Source of the DNA: Cognataquiflexum aquatile
GTDB lineage: Bacteria; Bacteroidota; Bacteroidia; Cytophagales; Cyclobacteriaceae
Direction: 5' to 3'
Assembly (NCBI RefSeq): GCF_003316845.1
Contig: NZ_QMIK01000003.1
Coordinates: 372,001-436,000 of the forward strand
DNA: 64,000 nt
The translations under genes were made by a program, and so were the position numbers. This document shows, piece after piece, positions 9,282-16,308 of this stretch. Below the pieces are notes generated by a model, which ran no database searches, was not told the origin of the DNA, and saw only the letters and a list, made by a program, of their open reading frames with translations. How positions within the stretch are numbered: the first letter of the stretch is position 1; each line of letters begins with the position of its first letter.

Positions 9282-9977
9282 TTACATTCCTACTTTTTGA
9301 TGCTTGTCGTTTTTGATACTAATATTGATGCCCTCACCGGGAAGGTTTAGCCTGGTTTCGCTGGGATACTCGGTACCATCTGCAAGCACTGAGTAGATAA
9401 GGTTAAACACAATTTTGTCTTGCGGATTATCCACGGTGGTCAGGACTTCAATTCCATCGAACAATCCCTTTTGAAGCTCGAGGGTGATGGAAACTTTATC
9501 TCCGGGCTGGAGGTATTCCGGGAATTCTAAGGTGTATTTTTTATTCGCTTCCAGCACTTTGATGCTGGTTTGGCCTTTGGCATAGATGGCCTGCAGTTTT
9601 TCGGGATTTGGGGGCAGGTATTCCTGCACTTTGGCTACGGATCGCTTGATGTGGTCACCGAGTTCTTCCTTTTTTTTTTCCACGATTTTACCCCTTACTC
9701 CACGGGGGGACTCTTGTGGTGCTGGTGCTGTGAGGGGTACTTTTTTTACTTTGCCGTCGGGTCCTACGCTGCATTGGTTTTGGGTTTGGGATTTGATTTC
9801 ATCCCCTTTCATCACGGTGGTGGTTTCTACCCAAGTGTAGGTGGCGAGGTTTTTGGCACTGGTTTCCAGGTTGGTTTTAATCTGTGCCATGGCCTGCTTG
9901 GGATCTGCGGTCTGGGCACTTACGGAATAAGCTAGGCAAAAAGCCAAAAGAAGGGTTCCAATCGTTTGATTTTTCAT
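9282..9977 (-). CDS. secreted protein of unknown function
   Basis: This 231-aa protein has a clear signal peptide ending VSAQ. The mature region has an amphipathic start (DPKQAMAQIKTNLETSAKNL), a segment on threonine-rich strands (TYTWVETTTVMKGDEIKSQT), a basic and helical middle (GKIVEKKKEELGDHIKRSVA), and beta strands towards the C terminus (DKVSITLELQKGLFDGIEV). The overall plan is like periplasmic proteins of LolA/outer-membrane-lipoprotein-sorting shape, but no diagnostic motif is present, so I give no family name. It appears monocistronic. Confidence 0.7.
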   Translation of the reverse strand: MKNQTIGTLLLAFCLAYSVSAQTADPKQAMAQIKTNLETSAKNLATYTWVETTTVMKGDEIKSQTQNQCSVGPDGKVKKVPLTAPAPQESPRGVRGKIVEKKKEELGDHIKRSVAKVQEYLPPNPEKLQAIYAKGQTSIKVLEANKKYTLEFPEYLQPGDKVSITLELQKGLFDGIEVLTTVDNPQDKIVFNLIYSVLADGTEYPSETRLNLPGEGINISIKNDKHQKVGM

Positions 9978-10323
9978 AAGAATAGCTTTGTTTGATTGTC
10001 GTTATTTATGTAAAGTGACTTTCTTCAATATAATATATAAAATTATGCTATACACAATGGTTTGATCAACAATGATTTTCATCCAATATTTCTCAGGGCT
10101 TTAAGTTTCTGCCAAATGTTTTTTGACACTTCATCTGCAATTTTTTTCAACTTCGTCTTGACTTATTTTGAACCTGAGGTCTGTTAGATCGTCAAGCAAT
10201 TTTTAAGTTCTGGCAAATCAAAATTAGAAGGAAGCCTTACCAATATTTTGTCCGTAGGCCTTTCCAGAATCATAAGTTTGATTATAATCAAATATAGAAA
10301 ATTGATCCTGATTTTTTTGATTA
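9978..10323. other. gap of about 345 bp, nothing supported
   Basis: AT-rich DNA between two minus-strand genes. It should hold the promoter of the downstream secreted protein; a TATAATATATAAAATTAT stretch lies about 50 bp from its start. I see no ORF, repeat or clear terminator. Confidence 0.3.
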
Positions 10324-11865
10324 CTAATCCATGACTTTCCTGGGTTTTAATTCCTCAAAGAATATGTCATCATTGGGAACCTGGAATTCCAGTCCGGTTA
10401 CTTTCATGTCGTTGTCGGTCTGGAATTTAACTGTACCAAAACTGAACCACGCATGTTTTTCGTCCCATACAATTTCCCATACATCATAATGCCAGTGGCG
10501 AAGCTTTGCAGAAAGGCGTGGTGAGTTTTCGAATAGAATTACAAGTTCTCCACCCTCAAGCAGTACTTTAATATTGCCGTATACGTCCGCATGGTAAGTG
10601 CCGGTGTAGGCAGAAAGCTCAAGGGAGGGTTTGGTATCCATCACCCTTTTGGCTTTCATGTATGCAATGCGGGTGTCATTTTTTTGGTTTTCATTGGTCC
10701 TGACGAGCAAGTCTGCCGACCAATCCTTCGTGCCTGTCCCTAAGAATTGATCAAAAGCATAATACGTAGCGGCCATAATGGGGCTTTTGTGGCCATTGGT
10801 CAGGACGACAATGCCCAGGTTTTCTTCCGGAATCATCGTCACGGCCGTGATCATCCCGTCAAATCCACCTGTATGGCCCACCATAAATTTCCCATGGAAA
10901 TCACCCAGATTCCAGCCTAGTCCATAGGCAGCAAAGTGCCTTCCCAAGTCGTTTTTTGTGGTATGGTCTACCATAAAATTGTTGTGCGGTGTCCAGACCA
11001 TATTTCGGGTGGCCTTGGTCAAAATCGTGTCTTTGCCGTGGATACCATGGTTGAGGTTGAAGATCATCCATTTTGCCACATCGTTGACCGAAGAGATGAT
11101 GCCGCCGGTAGCTCCGATTTCATTCCAATCCTCAAATTCGATAGGGAAGTTTTTGTCATTTTCCCGTCCATGGGGAGTGGTCACGTTATTGGTATTTGCC
11201 AAATCCTGTGCAGTGGTCAGGGTCCTGTCCATACCCAAAGGAACCAGGATTCTTTCTTTGACATTTTCTCCCCAGGTTTTGCCGGTGATTTTCTTGATGA
11301 GTTCGCCCGCTGTGATGTACATCAGGTTGGAGTAGCCATACCCGGCACGAAAGTCATAAGCTTGTGGAAGTTTTCCTGCGAGCTTGATCATGTTTTCGGA
11401 GCTCATCTCAGATTTGTACCATATCACATCTCCGCTGAATGTGCCCAAACCCACCCTGTGGCTGAGGATATCCCGAACGGTCACCTGACTGCTGATCCAG
11501 GGATCATTGTAAAGTGAAAAATAGGGGAGATGGTGTTTGACCTTGTCGTTCCATTTAAGTTTCCCTTCCTGCACGAGCATCCCGATGATCGCAGAAGTGA
11601 AAGCTTTGGAATTCGAGGCAATGGCATAGAGGGTGTTTTCATCAGGCTTGGCGGGTTTACCGGTTTCGATGAGGCCATAGTTTCCGGTAAAGACAAGTTT
11701 TCCGTCTTTGACGATACCGATGCTTGCGCCCGGGACATCCCAATCGGCTACCATTTTGGCAAAATAGGCATCGAGTTTTTTGAGGTCCGGACCCTTTTGG
11801 GTTTGGGCTGACAGATCGATCGTAAAAAACAATAAAAGGGCGAAAAACAGGAAGAGTTTGTTCAT
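10324..11865 (-). CDS. serine hydrolase of the beta-lactamase/class C PBP-like family
   Basis: The ATG at 11865 is chosen because it opens a classic signal peptide (MNKLFLFFALLLFFTIDLSAQ); an upstream in-frame ATG would put about 43 unsuitable residues in front. The mature protein (513 aa in total) has the S84-N-S-K87 nucleophile motif in YAIASNSKAFTS, a YGYSN tyrosine motif and the HTGGFDG third box. All three belong to class C-type beta-lactamase, esterase and peptidase folds. The C-terminal about 110 residues (ELSAYTGTYHADVYGNIKV onward) match the DUF3471-like accessory domain. It is likely a periplasmic peptidase or esterase; a resistance role is not implied. Confidence 0.85.
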   Translation of the reverse strand: MNKLFLFFALLLFFTIDLSAQTQKGPDLKKLDAYFAKMVADWDVPGASIGIVKDGKLVFTGNYGLIETGKPAKPDENTLYAIASNSKAFTSAIIGMLVQEGKLKWNDKVKHHLPYFSLYNDPWISSQVTVRDILSHRVGLGTFSGDVIWYKSEMSSENMIKLAGKLPQAYDFRAGYGYSNLMYITAGELIKKITGKTWGENVKERILVPLGMDRTLTTAQDLANTNNVTTPHGRENDKNFPIEFEDWNEIGATGGIISSVNDVAKWMIFNLNHGIHGKDTILTKATRNMVWTPHNNFMVDHTTKNDLGRHFAAYGLGWNLGDFHGKFMVGHTGGFDGMITAVTMIPEENLGIVVLTNGHKSPIMAATYYAFDQFLGTGTKDWSADLLVRTNENQKNDTRIAYMKAKRVMDTKPSLELSAYTGTYHADVYGNIKVLLEGGELVILFENSPRLSAKLRHWHYDVWEIVWDEKHAWFSFGTVKFQTDNDMKVTGLEFQVPNDDIFFEELKPRKVMD

Positions 11866-12205
11866 GATAAAGGATTTGTAAAAGGCTTTATAACTTGATT
11901 CTAACCAATACAATATAGGCTTTCTTGGGAAAAAAAATAGGGATTGACAGGTCATCCTTCTAAAAAAATCTATTTTTAACCGATGAGTTTGCAAGAAATT
12001 GACATTTAAAAATATAATTGAAAAACAAATGATTTAACTCTTTGATTGATGAAATAAGTAGCCAAAAAAAATTAAATTTGAGTAACGATTGGAAAAAAAG
12101 AGGAAATTTTGATTTTGTAAATTTCCTTTTTTCATCATGAACTCCTTCGGGAGACATTAAAGCAACAGATTTGAATTCTTATTTAAAGGTTTAAATGACC
12201 GTATT
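11866..12205. other. divergent intergenic region of about 340 bp
   Basis: AT-rich spacer between the minus-strand hydrolase and the plus-strand outer-membrane protein; it must contain both promoters. A TTTGAATT stretch at about 12171 is a possible start-proximal promoter part for the plus-strand gene. No ORF or repeat is supported. Confidence 0.3.
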
Positions 12206-12952
12206 ATGAAAAAGCTTGGTAGTTTACCCCTAATAGTTGTTTTGGTTTTGCTTTCTTTTTCTGCTTTTTCCCAAAAAGCAGATTCGGTGGAAAGAAAAAA
12301 TGTCATCAAATACAACCTGAGTACAGCAGCATTTTATAACCGGGCATTTTTGTTTCAATACGAAAGGGTACTTAACCCCAATCGAACAATATCTGTCCAA
12401 TTAGGTCATGTAACTTTGCCTGAGCTCCTCACCAGATTTGAAAATATTCAGAAGATATCCGATGCGGAGCAATTCGGATACAATGTAACGGTTGATTATA
12501 GGTTTTACCTTGCCAAAGAAAACAAATACAATGCCCCTCGGGGTGTTTATATCGCCCCGTTTGTTTCTATTCACCATTTTAAAAACGTCAAGGATTTTGA
12601 ATTGAAAAGTTCAGAAACAAATGAATTTGAAACTGTTACCCTCAATTCCAAAGCGAATATCCTCAGTGCAGGAGTGGCTTTGGGATATCAATTTGTGTTA
12701 TGGGAAAGGATGACACTGGATTTTTTGGTCTTGGGGCCTTCTATCTCCAATTACAATGCAGAAATGACCTTGGATGGAGATATTCCTCAGGTGGAACTAG
12801 ATGAAAACCTCCAACTTATCCTTGAGCACATTGTGAATAGACTTCCTTTTATCGACGGGTTATTGGAGGACAAAGTCGCGGATTTTAATGGCAGGACAAA
12901 CATATCTACTATGGGATTCAGGTACTCGGTCGGGATTGGTTTCCGGTTTTGA
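12206..12952 (+). CDS. predicted outer-membrane beta-barrel protein
   Basis: This 248-aa protein has a signal peptide (SFSAFSQ, cleavage after FSQ). The mature part alternates amphipathic strands and ends in ...MGFRYSVGIGFRF, with the terminal aromatic residue typical of outer-membrane barrels. Strand-like segments such as GVYIAPFVSIHHF and SAGVALGYQFVLWERMTL support a small barrel resembling DUF3575-type proteins. No ligand or partner can be named. It is a single gene, and the DUF4143 element begins 20 bp after its stop. Confidence 0.75.
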   Translation: MKKLGSLPLIVVLVLLSFSAFSQKADSVERKNVIKYNLSTAAFYNRAFLFQYERVLNPNRTISVQLGHVTLPELLTRFENIQKISDAEQFGYNVTVDYRFYLAKENKYNAPRGVYIAPFVSIHHFKNVKDFELKSSETNEFETVTLNSKANILSAGVALGYQFVLWERMTLDFLVLGPSISNYNAEMTLDGDIPQVELDENLQLILEHIVNRLPFIDGLLEDKVADFNGRTNISTMGFRYSVGIGFRF

Positions 12953-12972
12953 AAAATTGATTAGAAATACCA

Positions 12973-13029
12973 AAATCACACAATTGGTTAGTAAAACGTG
13001 AAAAAAATCACATAATCGGAACCAATTGT
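12973..13029. repeat. left copy of a 57-bp palindromic element flanking the DUF4143 module
   Basis: It matches 14660-14716 at 53 of 57 positions in the same orientation. The core is CACACAATTGGTT, a centre with CGTGA-N6-TCACA, then AACCAATTGT. The right arm is shorter than in the other copy: after AACCAATTGT the sequence diverges. Confidence 0.9.
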
Positions 13030-13043
13030 CCTAGAAGGGAAAG

Positions 13044-13337
13044 TTATTTTTTCGAGTTTGAAAAATTCATCAGACCATTTATGATTAAGGCAATTGATAG
13101 GGAAAATAGAATAAAAAAGTAGATAAGCAACCGATACTCATTAAATCCTGCGCTCCAGACATTCAATCCTTTAAAATGATAAAGATAAAAACAAGTAAAA
13201 CAAAAAACTATAAGTCCAATTGAGATACTTGTCCATGCAAATTTCCGTAGATTTAATCTCTTTTTTTCCTCATTTTTTTGAAGCCATTCTTTGTCTTTGA
13301 GGGACTTAACTTTCCTATTCATGTTATTTGATCTCAT
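13044..13337 (-). CDS. small two-helix membrane protein in the DUF4143 module
   Basis: This 97-aa protein has a basic N terminus (KVKSLKDKEWLQKNEEKKRL) and two hydrophobic helices (about residues 33-52 and 66-88). Its ATGA start overlaps the stop of the ATPase gene, so it is translationally coupled to the ATPase. It sits inside the pair of flanking repeats. I do not recognise it. A role as a membrane partner of the ATPase is an inference from coupling only. Confidence 0.6.
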   Translation of the reverse strand: MRSNNMNRKVKSLKDKEWLQKNEEKKRLNLRKFAWTSISIGLIVFCFTCFYLYHFKGLNVWSAGFNEYRLLIYFFILFSLSIALIINGLMNFSNSKK

Positions 13338-14659
13338 TTTCCCAGAATATTTGTTAAAAAATCTGCTGTCCTATCCACCAAAAAGAGAGGAATGTTCAAC
13401 AATCCATCCCTGAATTCCATGTTCTTCAGTGAGTAGCGGATTTTAAGTTTAGGAGAATGAACTTGGGAGTAATAAGCCAAACTTTTACTTCTAACATTTT
13501 CATCGGATTTTACTTCTATTGGGATAATCTCATTCCGGAATTGAATCAAAAAATCCACTTCTGCCTTTCCTTCAGAGGTCCAATATCTTGGAAAGACATC
13601 TAGTTGAGGCATCAGACTCTGCAAGATGAAATTTTCAGTCAATGCACCTTTGAATTCTACAAAAAGTCTATTCCCTTCTTTGAATGCCATGGGATCAAGT
13701 TGAGATTTTCTTCTTAATAAACCGGTATCAAAAAGATAAATCTTGAACGCAGACAAATCGTCGTAAGCCGCCAATGGCAAATGGATCTGGTTACAGCGGT
13801 GAATTTTGTAGACCAATCCTGCTTGGACCAACCAAAGCAAAGCGTCTTCATATTCTCTTGCACGCGCACCTGTTTTGACAGCTTGGTATAAGAATTTTTT
13901 ATTTTCCTTTGCCAATTGTGAAGGAATGGAATCCCATATGTAAGAAATTTTGGGTATGTCTTTCGTCTCAGTGTGTTTCGAAAAATCAAGTTCATATGCT
14001 TTCTGAATGTCCTGAAGAATTTGTTGAGTCCTATCAATGTCCATTTCATCCAATAAGATTTTGGCTGCTTCCGGTAATCCGCCAGAAATGAAATAAAGCT
14101 TGAATTTTTCCAATAGGGAGTTGAAAAAGAAATCAGGTATTGGCTCTCCCAATGCTGCGGATTTCACAAATGCAGCCAAATTTGGATCTGCCTGATGCAA
14201 AAACTCCAAAAATGTAAGTGGGAACGCTTCCATGAATTCAACTTTGCCAACTGGAAAAGAGGCTTCATTGCCCAAAGTAATTCCTAAAAGAGATCCTGCA
14301 CCTATGATAACATATTCAGGCGCATTTTCATTGAAATATTTGAGTGAGTTTAGGGCAGGTTTGCATTCCTGAATCTCATCAAAAAAAATGAGTGTCTTTT
14401 CAGGTTGGATGTTTTTACCATGTACCAAAGAAAGATTTTGAAGCAATCGTGTAACATCTTTGGTTGATTCAAAAAATTGTTTGATATCCGGCTGTTCATC
14501 AAAATTGAAATAGGCGACATCTTCAAATTCTCTCTTTCCGAAAGTTTTTATCAATGACGTTTTACCCACCTGCCTGGCACCTTTGAGTAACAGTGGCTTG
14601 CGGTTTTTTCTGTTTTTCCACAGAAGCAAATCCTTTTCTAAATCCCTTTGAAAATACAT
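13334..14659 (-). CDS. AAA+ ATPase with C-terminal DUF4143 (nuclease-like) domain
   Basis: This 441-aa protein has an N-terminal AAA-type ATPase domain (Walker A GARQVGKTSL, about residues 27-36; Walker B TLIFFDEIQE, about 89-98; a sensor-like IIGAGSLLG). A winged-helix-like linker follows, then a DUF4143 domain with EVDFLIQF and IPIEVKS (about residues 368-390). That pattern is like the Asp/Glu-Lys core of PD-(D/E)XK nucleases. Family members are numerous and patchily distributed in bacteria and archaea, with no settled biological role. The start codon lies directly against the right palindromic repeat, which must therefore carry the promoter and leader. The gene and its small partner lie between two copies of that repeat, which suggests a mobile unit. 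Confidence 0.9.
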   Translation of the reverse strand: MYFQRDLEKDLLLWKNRKNRKPLLLKGARQVGKTSLIKTFGKREFEDVAYFNFDEQPDIKQFFESTKDVTRLLQNLSLVHGKNIQPEKTLIFFDEIQECKPALNSLKYFNENAPEYVIIGAGSLLGITLGNEASFPVGKVEFMEAFPLTFLEFLHQADPNLAAFVKSAALGEPIPDFFFNSLLEKFKLYFISGGLPEAAKILLDEMDIDRTQQILQDIQKAYELDFSKHTETKDIPKISYIWDSIPSQLAKENKKFLYQAVKTGARAREYEDALLWLVQAGLVYKIHRCNQIHLPLAAYDDLSAFKIYLFDTGLLRRKSQLDPMAFKEGNRLFVEFKGALTENFILQSLMPQLDVFPRYWTSEGKAEVDFLIQFRNEIIPIEVKSDENVRSKSLAYYSQVHSPKLKIRYSLKNMEFRDGLLNIPLFLVDRTADFLTNILGK

Positions 14660-14723
14660 AAATCACACAATTGGTTACAAAAGTGTGAAAAAAATCACAT
14701 AATCGGAACCAATTGTGTGATTT
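14660..14723. repeat. right copy of the DUF4143-flanking element: 64-bp nested palindrome
   Basis: The outer inverted arms are perfect over 17 bp (14660-14676 and 14707-14723, core AATCACACAATTGGTT), with 30 bp between. Inside lies TGTGA, six A, TCACA, identical in plan to a CRP-family site. The element ends at the first base of the siroheme gene stop codon on one side and the ATPase ATG on the other, so the ATPase leader is this palindrome. Confidence 0.9.
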
Positions 14724-15316
14724 TACTCAAATTGTCCCGATTTCTCCTTGCTGACCAATCCCTCGGTCAGCTTGTTCAAGGCTTCGACTTTGTACTCGAA
14801 GTCCCCCTTTAAAGTCTCCCTGTATTTGTTGATATTTTCTACCAATTCATTGATGTCCTCGGGGATGACTTCTTCGAGTAGCTGACGCAATCGCTTGGCT
14901 GTAGTAGGAGATTTGCCGTTGGTGCTGATTGCTATCTTGACATTGCCTTTGCTGACAATTCCTCCCAAGTAAAAATCACAGAGGTCCGGTGTATCCGCCA
15001 CATTGACCAACAGAAACCTTTCTTTGGCATCGTCATGGATTCGCCTATTGACGGCTTTGTCGTCTGTGGCGGCGATGACGATATGCTTTCCCCCAAGATA
15101 TTTCTCGTGGTAGACATCCTGGATCAAAGTGACATAAGGATTGTCTTTTGCCAGAGCCAAAAAATCTTCATTGAATTCTCTTGAAACAGCCGTCACCTGC
15201 GCCTTTGGACTGCTTTTGAGCAGGAAAGCCAACTTCTCCGTGCCCACAAATCCCCCACCAACCAAGAGCGTATTCAATTGGTGGACTTTAAGGAAAATGG
15301 GGTAGAGGTGGTTCAT
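14723..15316 (-). CDS. precorrin-2 dehydrogenase / sirohydrochlorin ferrochelatase (siroheme synthase N-terminal type)
   Basis: This 197-aa protein catalyses the last steps of siroheme synthesis: NAD-dependent oxidation of precorrin-2 and, in many homologues, iron insertion. The start at 15316 opens MNHLYPIFLKVHQLNTLLVG, which runs directly into the Rossmann GGGFVGTEK motif; a longer in-frame start adds 34 unlikely residues. It corresponds to the N-terminal part of CysG, while the methyltransferase part is the separate upstream gene. It closes the sulfur operon. Its stop touches the right DUF4143 repeat. Confidence 0.9.
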   Translation of the reverse strand: MNHLYPIFLKVHQLNTLLVGGGFVGTEKLAFLLKSSPKAQVTAVSREFNEDFLALAKDNPYVTLIQDVYHEKYLGGKHIVIAATDDKAVNRRIHDDAKERFLLVNVADTPDLCDFYLGGIVSKGNVKIAISTNGKSPTTAKRLRQLLEEVIPEDINELVENINKYRETLKGDFEYKVEALNKLTEGLVSKEKSGQFE

Positions 15317-15534
15317 ATTCAAGGTTGATATTAGTTGATAATAATTGATATTATTTGATACTTGTTTCCGCCTAATTGAGAAGATATGAAGTACTGTTTC
15401 CGGTAAAATATCTATCAATATCCAATATCAATTAATATCGAACTTAGGATTGCACAAAGTATTTGGTTTTGGGTATATAAGAGGGTATAGATTGGACTCA
15501 ATATCGCGAAGCAAATATCCAATATCCATAAATA
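15317..15534. repeat. degenerate GATATT-type short repeats between the siroheme genes
   Basis: The 218-bp gap carries about ten scattered copies of GATATT/AATATC (for example TTGATATT-ATTTGATA and CCAATATCAATTAATATCG). No ORF is seen. It may be neutral microsatellite-like DNA or a structured leader for the downstream gene. Confidence 0.6.
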
Positions 15535-16308
15535 TCAATTTTTTAAAACAGCTACTGTTGATTGATATATCTCTGCCAATTGGTAACTTTCCTTCACCAC
15601 TTCCCCAATTACAATCACAGCAGGACCACCGATACGGCTGTTGGATACTTTACTTTCGATGTCGTTGATCGTTCCTGCTACTATTTCTTGCTCGATGGTA
15701 GTTCCGCTTTGGATCATGGCGATAGGAAGATTTCCCTTTCCTGCTTTTTGATAGACTTTGACGATTTCGGAGAGCTTTTTGGAGCCCATCAAAACCACAA
15801 CCGTAGCAGTAGATTGGGTAGCCAAATGTAGGTCGCGTGACAATTCCCCGGAACTTGTGGTTCCTGTGATTACCCAAAAACTCTCAGCCACTCCGCGCTT
15901 GGTGACGGGAATTCCCGCTGCTGCCGGAACAGCCACCGAAGAGGTAATGCCCGGAACCATTTCCGTTGGAATCCCGAAGGCTGAGATGAAATCTATTTCC
16001 TCAGCCCCTCGGCCAAAAACAAAAGGATCACCGCCTTTCAATCTGACCACATGGCCATATTTCAGGGCATATTCCACGCATAGCCTATTGGTATCATCCT
16101 GTGGATTTACTTGACTGCCTTCCCGCTTTCCGACAAATACTTTAATGGCATTGTCAGGAGCATGGTTCAGGAGACCTTTGTCAATCAAGGCATCATAAAG
16201 AACGACATCGGCTTTGTTTAGCGCCAATACCCCCTTCAAAGTGATCAGTTCAGGGTCTCCCGGACCCGCACCGACCAAGGTTACTTTTGGTTTAATGGCT
16301 TGAATCAT
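15535..16308 (-). CDS. cobA: uroporphyrinogen-III C-methyltransferase
   Basis: This 257-aa SAM-dependent enzyme converts uroporphyrinogen III to precorrin-2, the first committed step to siroheme. The family marks are clear: VGAGPGDPELIT at the N terminus, ADVVLYDALI, the VRLKGGDPFVFGRG loop, VPGITSSVAVPAAAGIPVTKRG and PAVIVIGEVV. The length fits the single-domain SUMT/CobA form (about 250-280 aa). Its ATGA start overlaps the end of the sulfite reductase gene, so cofactor and apoenzyme synthesis are coupled. Confidence 0.95.
   Translation of the reverse strand: MIQAIKPKVTLVGAGPGDPELITLKGVLALNKADVVLYDALIDKGLLNHAPDNAIKVFVGKREGSQVNPQDDTNRLCVEYALKYGHVVRLKGGDPFVFGRGAEEIDFISAFGIPTEMVPGITSSVAVPAAAGIPVTKRGVAESFWVITGTTSSGELSRDLHLATQSTATVVVLMGSKKLSEIVKVYQKAGKGNLPIAMIQSGTTIEQEIVAGTINDIESKVSNSRIGGPAVIVIGEVVKESYQLAEIYQSTVAVLKN

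Noticed and set aside
10324-11865. antibiotic resistance beta-lactamase
   Set aside because: The S-x-x-K and HTGG motifs with a DUF3471-like tail fit general serine hydrolases; resistance cannot be claimed from sequence.
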